Assembly (NCBI RefSeq): GCF_004209755.1
Contig: NZ_CP035913.1
Location: 3,162,001-3,226,000, forward strand
Source: Pseudoduganella lutea
Lineage (GTDB): Bacteria; Pseudomonadota; Gammaproteobacteria; Burkholderiales; Burkholderiaceae_D
Reading direction: 5' to 3'
DNA length: 64,000 bases
Shown: positions 35,058 to 45,690 of the stretch, piece after piece
How the letters are laid out: the number at the start of each line of letters is the position of its first letter
Position numbering within the stretch: position 1 is the stretch's first letter
Translations under genes and position numbers: made by a program
Notes under the pieces: generated by a model
The model's input: only the letters and a program-made list of their open reading frames with translations
Databases searched by the model: none
What the model was told of the DNA's origin: nothing

Positions 35058-35447
35058 ATGCTCGAACGTGTCATCACCCAACCGGACAACTACGAGCCGT
35101 TCCTGCTTTCGCAGGGGATCCGGTTCGGCAACCTGCTCTTTGTTTCGGGCCAGGCCGGTGCCGTCGACGACGGCAGGATCGTCGAGGGCGGTTTCCGCGC
35201 CCAGGGCGAGCAGGCGTTCGCCAACCTGCGGCGCGTGCTGGAAGCAGGGGGCTCCAGCCTGGGCGACGTCGTCAAGGTCACTATCTTCGTGACCGACATG
35301 GGCCACTTCCAGGACGTGGTGGAACTGCGCCGCAAGTTCTTCAGCGCGCCGTATCCGGCCGATACGATTGCCGAAATCAAGGCGCTCTACGATCCGGCGG
35401 CGATGATCGAGATCGAGGCCATCGCGGCTGTCCGGGCGGCGAGCTGA
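35058..35447 (+). CDS. RidA-family protein
   Basis: This 129-residue RidA/YjgF homologue would be a cytoplasmic enamine/imine deaminase that detoxifies 2-aminoacrylate-type intermediates, or a subgroup with another substrate. The landmarks are LLFVSGQAG, QAFANLRRVLEAGG and VVKVTIFVTDM. The position of the RidA catalytic Arg (usually R-x-x-x-x-x near IEIEA) is occupied by AAMIEIEAIA without Arg. It may therefore belong to a non-archetypal Rid subfamily. Confidence 0.85.
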   Translation: MLERVITQPDNYEPFLLSQGIRFGNLLFVSGQAGAVDDGRIVEGGFRAQGEQAFANLRRVLEAGGSSLGDVVKVTIFVTDMGHFQDVVELRRKFFSAPYPADTIAEIKALYDPAAMIEIEAIAAVRAAS

Positions 35448-35449
35448 CT

Positions 35450-37528
35450 TCACTCTATTTTCCTGACGAATCCCACGTAGACCCGCCGCGCGACGAAATG
35501 GTCGAAACCGGCCTGGCGGAACGTGCTCGCATCGGTCCGGTACGTGCGCCTGCTGCCGTCGAACACATCGTTTGCATTGACCGTCAGGCTCCATGTGCCG
35601 GTGAGGGCGCGCTTCCAGGTCGCATTGACGCTGCTGGTCGAGCCTTGGCGGCCGAGGGGCGTGATGCTGGACGACTGGATGTGCGCATCGAGCGACAGGT
35701 CGTCCTGTCCGGTGCTGTAGCCCATCTTTAAATTCACGTAGCCCGCGATGCCGTGCTGGCGCACGAGGCCAGGGAGGTCGGGCGTCCGGAGCGCGACGCG
35801 CCAGGCACCGCCGTCCATGCCCAGGCGCAGCGTCGCATCGGGCGTCCAGTCCAGCAAACCGGTCATGCCGGCCGAGCGGGCGATCCCGCCGTTCTGCTTC
35901 GACGTGACGAGCACGTTGCCGGCGACACTGCGCGCCTCCACCACCGTATCGCGGCTGGTGCGATGAAAGGCACCGAGGCTGCCGCTGAAATGCTTGCCCG
36001 CCGCGTTGGCGCCGATTTCCCATGAGGCCAGGCGCTGCGGCCCGAGGCCGGGATTGCCGCGGTTCAGGTTTTGCGCGTCGACATAGGTGGTGAAGGGATT
36101 GAGGTCACGGGGATCGGGCCGCTGGAGCCCGCGGCGATAGGCCAGCGTCAGCTCCGCCTTGTCGGTGGCGGCATATCGCACATGAAGGCTGGGGTTCATG
36201 GCGTGCCAGTGCCTCGCCTGCACAGTGCCCTGGGCCGGCGTGATCCGCAGCGCCGTGCGCTCGAAGCGTCCGCCCAGCAGCACTTCCCATTTGCCGTGCC
36301 GGATCCTGTCGGTCACGTAGGCGGCGCTCACCGTGGTTTGCACGGCGTAGCCATTGGTCGTGCCGGGGTCGGGCGTCTCCCCGCCCGTCGCAGGGTCGAC
36401 GGCGGCCTGGTAGTTGGCGAGATCGTCCATGTCGTCCCGAAAATCCGTGCCCATGCTCCACTGGCCGTGCCGCGATGCCTGGCTCCAGTCGAATGTGGCC
36501 TGGTCGAGGCGGCGTGCCGACCGGGTGGCGCCGCGGCTGTAGCGGGTGGCCTGCACGGGTTCGACGAACACGTCCCGGTAGGATTTGTCGACCAGGGCGA
36601 CGGTCCTGCTGCGCTGGACCATCGCCTTGAGCGCCTGGCCCGGTCCCTGGTGGCTCCAGGCCAGGCTCGCGCTGTCGTCGGACTGCTCGTTGGGGCCGTA
36701 CGAAATACGGTGGAAGAGGGACTCACCAGCGTCGGTGCGGGTCGTGTTGAGCGTGTCGAGCAAGGGGCGCGAACGGCGCCCGTTATGCCGCGCCGACAGG
36801 CTGACGCTATCGGTGGCGCTCAAGGTGTAATCGATGCCCAGTGCCGCGCTGTGGACGATGCGCCGCACGAACACGCTCGATGCCTGCGCCGTTTGCCCGG
36901 CCTGGCCAGTGAGCGGATCGTGCCAGCCGACCGCCGACGACCGCAATTTCCGCGTGCCGTCGTGGCGATAGGCCACGTTGCCATGCACGCTGACATCCTT
37001 CCCTGTCGCGTCGCCCGACATGCCCAGGTTCCACAAGCCCTGGTCCGCGGCGCTGCCGCGAACCTGCGCATGGGTGCCGGGCTTGCGGTTGCGCTTCAAC
37101 ACGATGTTGACGACCGCGCCCCCGCTGGCGCCGGTGGCGGCCGACGGATTGGTGATGACCTCGACGCTGGCAATGTCGGCCCCGGCCATGGTCTGCAGCG
37201 CCACCGCCCGCTCGTCGCCCGACAGCATCGCCGTCGGCTTGCCGTCGACCAGCACCGTGACCTGGGAATTACCCTTGACCGCGAGCTGCCCGTCGGCCGT
37301 GACGGAGAGCTCGGGTATCGACTGCAGCACGTCCTGGGCGGTGCCGTTTGCCGCCTTGGCCGAGCTGGAAACGTCATGGACTGTCCTGTCGAGCTTTCTG
37401 GTGACGGGCGCTTTTTTCGCCGTGACGGTCACGGTCGCGATGGCCGGTTCTTGGGCATGCGTGGCGTTTGACAACGCGGCCAGCGCGGCCAGCATTGCGG
37501 CAAGTGTCGTTCCTGGTCTGATGGGCAC
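35450..37528 (-). CDS. TonB-dependent receptor / outer-membrane beta-barrel (OMP_b-brl_3 type)
   Basis: This 692-residue outer-membrane protein has a signal peptide ending NATHAQE (near residue 25). A plug domain follows (QDVLQSIPELSVTADGQLAV, VTVLVDGKPTAML, VEVITNPSAATGASGGAV), then a barrel ending in YVGFVRKIE. The plug type matches receptors annotated as CirA/OMP_b-brl_3. The ligand is unknown. It is convergent with ridA (2 bases between stops), with no transport partner beside it. Confidence 0.88.
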   Translation of the reverse strand: MPIRPGTTLAAMLAALAALSNATHAQEPAIATVTVTAKKAPVTRKLDRTVHDVSSSAKAANGTAQDVLQSIPELSVTADGQLAVKGNSQVTVLVDGKPTAMLSGDERAVALQTMAGADIASVEVITNPSAATGASGGAVVNIVLKRNRKPGTHAQVRGSAADQGLWNLGMSGDATGKDVSVHGNVAYRHDGTRKLRSSAVGWHDPLTGQAGQTAQASSVFVRRIVHSAALGIDYTLSATDSVSLSARHNGRRSRPLLDTLNTTRTDAGESLFHRISYGPNEQSDDSASLAWSHQGPGQALKAMVQRSRTVALVDKSYRDVFVEPVQATRYSRGATRSARRLDQATFDWSQASRHGQWSMGTDFRDDMDDLANYQAAVDPATGGETPDPGTTNGYAVQTTVSAAYVTDRIRHGKWEVLLGGRFERTALRITPAQGTVQARHWHAMNPSLHVRYAATDKAELTLAYRRGLQRPDPRDLNPFTTYVDAQNLNRGNPGLGPQRLASWEIGANAAGKHFSGSLGAFHRTSRDTVVEARSVAGNVLVTSKQNGGIARSAGMTGLLDWTPDATLRLGMDGGAWRVALRTPDLPGLVRQHGIAGYVNLKMGYSTGQDDLSLDAHIQSSSITPLGRQGSTSSVNATWKRALTGTWSLTVNANDVFDGSRRTYRTDASTFRQAGFDHFVARRVYVGFVRKIE

Positions 37529-37774
37529 GGTATCGGTGCGGCGGGGCGCCGCGTGTCACTGGAGGCTCGAGTATCGAACGCGCCGCGGCCGGCACACTGG
37601 CTTCTGTGACAAAGCCCGGCGGGCATGGGGCGAGCCGAGGGGCGGAAGAAGTGCAGGCCGGCCGTAGGAATTTGTTACAGCTGTCGCGTGCACCGTCCGC
37701 ACCGCCGCCGCGTTATGCCTTTACGAGCCGCGCGCGCGTCGCGCCCGGTCAACGCATCGAGATGGAGAAAAAAC

Positions 37775-38437
37775 ATGAAACGCCTGTTCGCCACCGTAGC
37801 CCTGCTGGCAACCCTGATCCCCATCGGCCACGCTGCCGCCGGCGAGATCGCGCTGTACACCCACGCCGAGTTCCGCGGGCCCCAGGTGACCGTGCGCGGC
37901 ACCACCACCAATTTCGAGCACATGGCTTTCAACGATCGCGTGTCTTCGGTCGTCGTGCGGTCGGGTACCTGGGAACTGTGCGAGCACAAGGATTTCGGTG
38001 GCCGCTGCATCGTGCTGGAGCGGGGCGAGTACCCGATGCTGAACGGCTTCAACGACGTGGCCTCGTCGGCGCGCGAGGTGGACCGCCGGCGCGACCGCGA
38101 TGGCTACCGGGGCGATGGCCGCAATGAGCATGGCGACCGCAACGACCGCCGGGATGACTGGCGCGACCGCCGGGGCGATGACCGCCGCGGCCCGCCGGTC
38201 GAGCTGTATGGCGCCCGCAATTTCAGCGGCGACCGCGTCGCGCTCGGGGGCGACCTGCATTCGCTGCGCTCGAAGGATTTCAACGACCGCGCGGGCTCGT
38301 TGATCGTGCGCGAAGGCGAGTGGGAAGTCTGCGAGCACGACGACTACCGCGGTCGTTGCAGGGTCTTCGGGCCGGGCCGCTATCCGGCCATGGAAGGCTT
38401 GAACAACCAGGCCTCGTCCGTGCGCCGGGTGCGCTGA
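37775..38437 (+). CDS. Exported beta/gamma-crystallin protein with charged linker
   Basis: This 220-residue secreted protein has a signal peptide (after HAAAG, near residue 22). It carries two beta/gamma-crystallin units: about 24-105 (IALYTHAEFRG..., WELCEHKDFGGRCIVL) and 145-220 (VELYGARNFSG..., WEVCEHDDYRGRCRVF). They are joined by a roughly 35-residue Arg/Asp-rich linker (RRDRDGYRGDGRNEHGDRND). GGAGAAA precedes the ATG at 37775. Members often bind calcium. Function here is unknown. Confidence 0.85.
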   Translation: MKRLFATVALLATLIPIGHAAAGEIALYTHAEFRGPQVTVRGTTTNFEHMAFNDRVSSVVVRSGTWELCEHKDFGGRCIVLERGEYPMLNGFNDVASSAREVDRRRDRDGYRGDGRNEHGDRNDRRDDWRDRRGDDRRGPPVELYGARNFSGDRVALGGDLHSLRSKDFNDRAGSLIVREGEWEVCEHDDYRGRCRVFGPGRYPAMEGLNNQASSVRRVR

Positions 38438-38455
38438 GCCAGGACGGCAAGGCCG

Positions 38456-38484
38456 AAAAAAAAGACGCCGCGGCGTCTTTTTTT
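38456..38484. terminator. Bidirectional terminator between the crystallin gene and tlpA
   Basis: AAAAAAAAGACGCCGCGGCGTCTTTTTTT is an A-run, a GACGCCG/CGGCGTC stem and a T-run. It ends both converging transcripts. Confidence 0.88.
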
Positions 38485-38486
38485 GC

Positions 38487-38999
38487 TTATCCCTTCAGCG
38501 CCTTTTCCAGCAACTGGTGCAGCGCCGCGAATTCCGGCTTGCCCACGTAGCGCTTGACGATCTTGCCATTCTTGTCGATGACGAAGGTGGTCGGCGTCAT
38601 CGTCACGTCGCCGTACGCCTTCGCGGCTTCGCCGGTGATGTCGAGCGCCACCTTGAACGGCAGCTGCCGTGTTTCGGTGAAGTTCACCACGTAGTTGGGC
38701 GGGTCGTATTTCATGGCCACGGCGATGAGTTCCAGGCCCCGGCCCTTGAACCGGTTGTACGTGTCGGCCATTTCCGGCATCTCGGCCACGCAGGTGGCGC
38801 ACGACGTGGCCCAGAAGTTCACGATCACCACCTTGCCCTGCAAGTCGGTCGGGGTGATGCGTTCGCCCTTGATGCCGGTGAACGTGACCTGCGGCGCGGC
38901 GGGCGCGCTGTTCAGCGACATCCACGCGGCGAAGCCCGCGCCCGCGATCACGGCGGCCGCGAGCGCCGGCTTGATCCATGCTTTCGAGGAGGTGCTCAT
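38487..38999 (-). CDS. TlpA/ResA-family membrane-anchored thioredoxin
   Basis: This 170-residue protein has one N-terminal transmembrane helix and a periplasmic thioredoxin domain. The CATC active site lies in NFWATSCATCVAEMPE (near residue 67) and cis-Pro in TMTPTTFVIDKNG. It would reduce disulfides in the periplasm, for example during cytochrome c or copper-protein assembly. It is the last gene of the diaA-dolP-tlpA run. Confidence 0.92.
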   Translation of the reverse strand: MSTSSKAWIKPALAAAVIAGAGFAAWMSLNSAPAAPQVTFTGIKGERITPTDLQGKVVIVNFWATSCATCVAEMPEMADTYNRFKGRGLELIAVAMKYDPPNYVVNFTETRQLPFKVALDITGEAAKAYGDVTMTPTTFVIDKNGKIVKRYVGKPEFAALHQLLEKALKG

Positions 39000-39020
39000 G
39001 ATCGGCCGTCAGTCGCGCAG

Positions 39021-40290
<1,270 letters not shown>

Positions 40291-40378
40291 TCACGGCCGG
40301 CAATGCCTGTTAATAATGCTTACAAAAGAGGCTTATGAAAAGGTTAAAGGTGGCGTTCAGGCATGTTGCCACAGCCTT

Positions 40379-43300
40379 TCAATACGCTTTCCTGGCGGGC
40401 ACCGATACCGTGATTGCCGTTCCCGCACCGGGCTTGCTGTCGATCTCCAGCGTGGCACCGATGACGCCGGCGCGCTCGCGCATGCCCACCAGCCCCCAGT
40501 GGCCGGGGCGGTGCCCGGCCATGGCGACGGGTTCCTCCAGGCCCTGGCCATTGTCGCGGATGCGCATGACGAACGCCGTGGCGCCATATCCCAGGTCCAG
40601 TTCGATCCGGGTGGCGTGCGCATAGCGCGAGGCATTGAACAGCGCCTCACGCGCGATGGCATAGAGCTCTTCATGCACGTCGGGGCGCAATGGCCGCGGC
40701 GTGCCGGTCACCTTCATGTCGAACGCGTGCGGAGCGTGGCTGGCGAGGCCCTTGCCATACTGCCCGAGCGTCAGCTCCAGTATTTCCGGCGCGGCCGACT
40801 CGCGCAGCACCATGATCTGGTCCCTGCCTTCCATGAGCAGGCGTTCGGCCAGATCGAGCGTCTGGTCCAGGCGCGTGCGTTCCACTGTGCCTTCCGGCAG
40901 GTAGCGGCTGTGCGCGTCGAACGAGAGCAGCAGCGACTGCATGCTTTGCAGCAGGGTGTCGTGCAGCGTGCGCGCGATGCGCGTGCGTTCGGTCAGGCGT
41001 TCGTGCAGGCGCTCCTGCATGAGCCGCGTGAGGTAGCGGATCCGCACCGCATAAGCCACATACAGCAATAGCAAGGTGGCGGCCACCAGCAGCAACTTGA
41101 ACCAGATGCTTTGCACGAACGTGGGCGGAATGCCGATCTCCAGCGCGGCGCCTTCCATGTTCCAGAGATTGTCCTCGTTCGACGCGATGACCTCGAAGCG
41201 GTAGCTGCCCGGCGCCAGGTTGGTGTAATTGGCCTGCCTGCGCCCGGCGGCATCCTGCCAGCCGCGATCCAGGCCGACCAGCCGGTAGCGCAGGCGCACC
41301 CGTTCGGGGATCGACAGGGAAAGGGCGGTGAAGTCGACCTGCAGGTTGCGCGTTCCCCGCGGCAGGTCGAGCGCCCGCGTGGCGATGGCATGGCCGGCGA
41401 TGGCGTGACTGGCAATGGCATGAGGCTGGCCGTCGGCGACGATGCCGGTGATGTCGACCGGCGGCGCCAATGGATTGCGCGGGATGGCGGCCGGATCGAT
41501 GGTACCGACCGAGCCTGTTGTTGCATACCACAGCAGGCCGTCGCGCGAGCGCCGCAGCGAGGGCACCGGCCGCAACTGCGTCGCGTGGCCCTGCATGCCG
41601 TCCCGCGCATCGAAACGCTCGAAGTCCACGGCCGCGCCGTTGTTGAGCCATCCATCCAGCCTGGCGGCGGGCACGCGATACAGGCCGTCGGCACCGTGCA
41701 GCCACAGGTCGCCATCGGGCATGCGGACGATGCCCGACACGCCGCGGAACCGTTCCTGGCGTTCGCCGTGCAGGGCCGTGAAGCGGCCGTTGCGATACAA
41801 CGCCACGCCGTTTTCCCCGCCGGCCCACATCGCGCCGGAACCGGCCTTGCTGTCGAAGTGCAGGGTCAGCACCGTCCCCAGGTCCAGGCCCTGGGCTGGG
41901 CCGAGCCTGCGCACATTGGCGCCGTCGACGACGGTGACCTGGCTGCGCACATGCGCCATCCACAGCGCGCCTGCGCCATCGCGGGCCATGGCGGTGGTGA
42001 GCAGCTCGGGAATGTCGCGCAGGCCGCCCGACTTGACCCATTGGCCGCCGACGAGCTTGTGCACGCCGGTACCGAGATTGAAGGAGGCCCACAGCGCGCC
42101 CTCGCGATCCTGCTGCATGGCATGGACGCGGTAGGTCTTGACGCCGCCCGGAAACGGGATCGCTGCCAGCGTGCCGTCCGGATCGCGCCGCAGCACGCCT
42201 TCCATCCCGCCCAGCCACAGCGTGCCGTCCGGTGCCGTGTAGCTGGCCGTGATGGCGCCCGGCACTTCCCGGGCGATGCGTCCGTCGGGACCGTAGCGCC
42301 ACAGGTCGCGGGCATAATCGCCCACCCACATGTCGCCGGCGGGCCCGGCCACCAGCACCGGATATTCCAGCGGCGTGGCGACGGGCACCGTATGCAGCCG
42401 GTTCGGCCGCAGCCGGTCGATCCCGCCCGACGTGCCGATCCACAGGTTGCCTTCGCGGTCCTGGAAGATCGCGCCCAGGATGGGGCCGGTGATGCCGTTC
42501 AGCGGCGACAGGAACTGGTCGGGCCGGCCGGCGGCATTCGGAGACACCTTGCGTTCCAGGCTGTCGGCATGGGTGACCCACATCGTTCCCCGCCGGTCGA
42601 AAAGCATGCCGATACCGGCGAATGCCGGCGCGGCCGGCTGGCCGGCGGGCGGCGGCGCGGTGCGCACGCGGTGATAGCCGCGTTCGAAATCGTTGCCCCA
42701 GATCGTGCCGTCCGGCCCTTCGCATAGCCACACCAGCGCCTTGCGCGGCCATGCGTGCGTAAACCGGGTTTCGCCCGGGCGACGGAAATAGGCGCCCGAG
42801 TTGGTGCCGACCCAGGTGGTGCCGTCGCGCGCGAACAGTACCTGGAACACGCCACGGGTCGGCAATCCCGCCTCTTCCCGCAGGTAAGCGAAGCGCCTGG
42901 CGCCGGGGGCGAGCACCGCCACGCCATCGCGCATCGCCGCCCAGATCGCGCCATCCGGCGCGGCTTCCAGGTGCATCACGCCGACCGGCTGCACGCCGTC
43001 GCCTTCCATGTACGTGCGCGAGCCATCCTTCCTGAACACGGCAATGCCGCCGACGCGGTAGCCGACCCACATGGCGCCGTCCGGCGTGGTCGTCAGCGCC
43101 ATGATGTTGCTGGATTGGAGCGGGTGGCCATGGACCTTGTCGGTGCGGTCGAAGCGCACGCCGTCGTAGCGGTACAGGCCCGTCGGCGTGGCGATCCACA
43201 GCCAGCCGTCCGGCCCCTGTGCGAATTTCGTGACGCCCACCGGCGCGCCATCGAGCGCCGTCCAGGCGGTATGGGTGAAGTCGGCCAGCAATGGGCGCGA

Positions 43301-43405
43301 TATCGGCGGTGATGCCGGCGGTGATGCCGGCGGCTCGGCGCCGGCAAGGGCATGCGCCGCCACCACCAGCAGGAACAGCAAGGCCTTGAGTGCGCGGACG
43401 ATCAT
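40379..43405 (-). CDS. Sensor histidine kinase with periplasmic two-component propeller and HisKA_3 core
   Basis: This 1008-residue kinase has a signal/anchor helix, then about 14 Reg_prop beta-propeller repeats (about 50-690; units like GLYRYDGVRF, PDGAMWVGYRVGG). A Y_Y_Y domain follows (about 690-770: RLRYRLVGLDRGWQDA), then a transmembrane helix and a NarL-type kinase. The phospho-acceptor His is in IARTLHDTLLQ, with a HATPase (RIRDNGQGLEE). The start at 43405 is 10 bases after the upstream kinase gene; an upstream extension is a shadow. No response regulator is adjacent. Confidence 0.88.
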   Translation of the reverse strand: MIVRALKALLFLLVVAAHALAGAEPPASPPASPPISRPLLADFTHTAWTALDGAPVGVTKFAQGPDGWLWIATPTGLYRYDGVRFDRTDKVHGHPLQSSNIMALTTTPDGAMWVGYRVGGIAVFRKDGSRTYMEGDGVQPVGVMHLEAAPDGAIWAAMRDGVAVLAPGARRFAYLREEAGLPTRGVFQVLFARDGTTWVGTNSGAYFRRPGETRFTHAWPRKALVWLCEGPDGTIWGNDFERGYHRVRTAPPPAGQPAAPAFAGIGMLFDRRGTMWVTHADSLERKVSPNAAGRPDQFLSPLNGITGPILGAIFQDREGNLWIGTSGGIDRLRPNRLHTVPVATPLEYPVLVAGPAGDMWVGDYARDLWRYGPDGRIAREVPGAITASYTAPDGTLWLGGMEGVLRRDPDGTLAAIPFPGGVKTYRVHAMQQDREGALWASFNLGTGVHKLVGGQWVKSGGLRDIPELLTTAMARDGAGALWMAHVRSQVTVVDGANVRRLGPAQGLDLGTVLTLHFDSKAGSGAMWAGGENGVALYRNGRFTALHGERQERFRGVSGIVRMPDGDLWLHGADGLYRVPAARLDGWLNNGAAVDFERFDARDGMQGHATQLRPVPSLRRSRDGLLWYATTGSVGTIDPAAIPRNPLAPPVDITGIVADGQPHAIASHAIAGHAIATRALDLPRGTRNLQVDFTALSLSIPERVRLRYRLVGLDRGWQDAAGRRQANYTNLAPGSYRFEVIASNEDNLWNMEGAALEIGIPPTFVQSIWFKLLLVAATLLLLYVAYAVRIRYLTRLMQERLHERLTERTRIARTLHDTLLQSMQSLLLSFDAHSRYLPEGTVERTRLDQTLDLAERLLMEGRDQIMVLRESAAPEILELTLGQYGKGLASHAPHAFDMKVTGTPRPLRPDVHEELYAIAREALFNASRYAHATRIELDLGYGATAFVMRIRDNGQGLEEPVAMAGHRPGHWGLVGMRERAGVIGATLEIDSKPGAGTAITVSVPARKAY

Positions 43406-43415
43406 CGGTCGAACA

Positions 43416-45221
43416 TCATGCGGGCGGAGCGTCTCCCGCAGCCTGCGGCAGGCGGACGGTGAACCTGCTGCCTTCACCGGGGCCATCGCTGTCGGCCGTG
43501 ATCGATCCGCCATGCATGTGCACGAGGCCGCGGGCGATGGACAGGCCGAGCCCGAGGCCGCCCTGCGAGCGGTCGATGGTCGTCGGGCCCTGCACGAGCG
43601 AATCGAAGATGGTCGGCAGCACGTCGGGCGCGATCCCGACCCCGGTGTCGCTGACATCGATGACGACCATGCCATCGGTGCAGCTCGTGCGCACCGAGAT
43701 GCTCCCGCCTGCCGGCGTGTACTTGATGGCGTTGGCCAGGAGATTGTCGACGACCTGCGTGAGCCGGTTCGTATCGCCGGTCGCGTAGGCATCCTCCACC
43801 CAGACCATCCATTCATGGTCCTTGGTATTGGCGACCATCTTCGCATCGCAGCAGAATTTCACGAGTTCGCCCACGTTGACGCGGGCGGTCCGCAACGTCA
43901 CCTTGCCGGACAAAACCCTTCGCACGTCGAGCAGGTCGCCCACCATGTGGGTGAGGTGCGCGAGCTGGCGGTTGACGATATCCCACGCGCGGTCCCGGTT
44001 CGGCGCGGGCATCCCGGGCATGCGGACGGCGGCGACGGCATTGGTGAGGGCGGCCAGCGGGTTGCGCAGCTCGTGGCTCAGCATCGAAATGAAGTTGTCC
44101 TTTGCTTCGTCCTGGGCTTCGGCGCGCAGCCGCGCCGACCGTTCCATCGCCAGGAGCCGTTCGCGCTCGTCTTCCAGCGCGGCGCGCGCGGCGCTTTCAT
44201 GCGCCAGGGCCAGGCCGGTGCGGTGCAGCACGTGCGACAGTCCGTCCGCCTCCTGCAGGCCGGAAGGCGCCACGCTGACCACCGTTCCCTCGGCCAGCGC
44301 CTGCGCGGCCGACGTCGCCCCCTTGAGCGCCCGGTCGATGCGGCGTGCGAAAAAGACGGCGATGCTGACTGCGACACCCAGGATCGCCAGCAAGGCCGCG
44401 GCTGCATACCAGGTGGTCAAGCGGGCGGCCGATTCGATTTCATCGACGGGAACACCGATGGCCACGGTCCAGTTGGTGAGGCTGGAGCGGACGAAGACGG
44501 TGTACACCCGCACACCTTCGCGCGTGACGTTGTCGACCATGCCGTTGGCTTGCCGGCGCGAGGCTTCGTACAGGGCCGGGCGCACGGGCTTGCCGACGAA
44601 TTGCGCGGCGGCCCTGTTGCGTGCGATCGAGATGCCGTTGGCATCGAACACACCGATGATCCAGCCGGGGCCCAGCGTATGGCGCTGGAAGACCTTGTTG
44701 AAGTAATTCGGATCGAAGATCTGCACGACGACATACTGCCTGCCGACCGCCTTGGGAACCGGCACGTTCACGGACACCACGCCGCGCTTCGACTTGGCGC
44801 CGATGAAGTAGCCGCCGACCCGGGTGCGTTGCGCGTCGTAGATGTCGGCAGCCCATTTTCCGGTGTTTTTCGCCAGCGGTGTGCCATAGGGCACCAGGGT
44901 GTTGATCACGCCGCTGCCCGAATAATCCGCGATCATCGTCCAGCTCAGGGGCGAGGTGCGCGTTGCCGACAGCAGCTGGTACAGGCCTTCGATGTCATCG
45001 GTCCTGATTTCGCGGGAATTGGCCACGATGCGGTTCGCCGCTTCGGCCCTGGCGATTTCGCTGTCGATTTGCAGCGACGTGGAATTGGCCATTTCCTCGA
45101 TGCCGCGGATGCGCGACTCACGTTCGGACTGCAACAGCATCGCCAGCCCGAACGTCGCCAGGCATGCCACCGGCACGATGATTGCCACCAGCATCAGCAG
45201 TAGGTAGGTGCGTGTCTTCAT
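43416..45221 (-). CDS. Sensor histidine kinase with dCache-like periplasmic domain
   Basis: This 601-residue membrane kinase has a transmembrane helix (about 5-30), a periplasmic dCache/Cache region (30-270), a second helix (about 278-300) and a HAMP-like linker. The HisKA H-box is FISMLSHELRNPLAALTNA (about 380). The HATPase has DNLLANAIKYTP, DTGVGIAP and GGLGLGLSIARG. It is a full transmitter without receiver. It leads an operon with the propeller kinase. The cognate regulator is missing from the window. Confidence 0.9.
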   Translation of the reverse strand: MKTRTYLLLMLVAIIVPVACLATFGLAMLLQSERESRIRGIEEMANSTSLQIDSEIARAEAANRIVANSREIRTDDIEGLYQLLSATRTSPLSWTMIADYSGSGVINTLVPYGTPLAKNTGKWAADIYDAQRTRVGGYFIGAKSKRGVVSVNVPVPKAVGRQYVVVQIFDPNYFNKVFQRHTLGPGWIIGVFDANGISIARNRAAAQFVGKPVRPALYEASRRQANGMVDNVTREGVRVYTVFVRSSLTNWTVAIGVPVDEIESAARLTTWYAAAALLAILGVAVSIAVFFARRIDRALKGATSAAQALAEGTVVSVAPSGLQEADGLSHVLHRTGLALAHESAARAALEDERERLLAMERSARLRAEAQDEAKDNFISMLSHELRNPLAALTNAVAAVRMPGMPAPNRDRAWDIVNRQLAHLTHMVGDLLDVRRVLSGKVTLRTARVNVGELVKFCCDAKMVANTKDHEWMVWVEDAYATGDTNRLTQVVDNLLANAIKYTPAGGSISVRTSCTDGMVVIDVSDTGVGIAPDVLPTIFDSLVQGPTTIDRSQGGLGLGLSIARGLVHMHGGSITADSDGPGEGSRFTVRLPQAAGDAPPA

Positions 45222-45280
45222 CGATGGGGCGACGGGGCAGCGTCGCGCGGGACTCGCGGGTGATTGCTCAGCCGATCATG

Positions 45281-45304
45281 TTATCACTTCGGTTATCACT
45301 TCGG
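45281..45304. repeat. Two tandem copies of TTATCACTTCGG
   Basis: The exact 12-bp duplication lies in the short gap between the kinase operon and yraN. It may mark the junction of the inserted kinase genes, or be a regulator site. Confidence 0.55.
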
Positions 45305-45335
45305 TACGGGCTTGCGGGCCGGCCGGGGCAGGCGC

Positions 45336-45683
45336 TCAGTCCAGCACGTTCTTCAGCCAGCCGATGGCATCGCCGTCGATCGCCACCACGTCGAACCGGC
45401 ACGGCGGCAATTTCGGGTAGCGCAGCAGGAATACTTGCGCGGCGATCTTCATGCGCCGCTGCTTGGCGGGCGTGATGCTGGCGGCGGCACCGCCGAAGGC
45501 GCGGCTGCGGCGCCGGCGCACCTCGACGAAGACGAGGTGCGTGCCGTCGCGCATGATCAGGTCGAGCTCACCGCCCTTGCAGCGGAAGTTGCGTTCGACG
45601 AGCGCCAGGCCATGCAGCCGCAGGTGATCGAGGGCGGCATCCTCGCCCAGCTGGCCCTTGCGCTGCAGGTCGGTCTGGGCCAT
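45336..45683 (-). CDS. yraN: YraN-family protein (UPF0102, nuclease-like fold)
   Basis: This 115-residue protein has the UPF0102 hallmark GELDLIMRDG...LVFVEVRRR near residues 38-58, a restriction-endonuclease-like core. Its exact role is unsettled. It follows lpoA by 7 bases and in other genomes is directly followed by diaA, but here the kinase operon intervenes. Confidence 0.92.
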   Translation of the reverse strand: MAQTDLQRKGQLGEDAALDHLRLHGLALVERNFRCKGGELDLIMRDGTHLVFVEVRRRRSRAFGGAAASITPAKQRRMKIAAQVFLLRYPKLPPCRFDVVAIDGDAIGWLKNVLD

Positions 45684-45690
45684 GGCGCCA

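Noticed and set aside
40379..43846. 1155-codon form of the propeller kinase
   Set aside because: The added N-terminus is an out-of-frame shadow of the upstream kinase's ATPase domain; ATG 43405 begins a proper signal/anchor helix.
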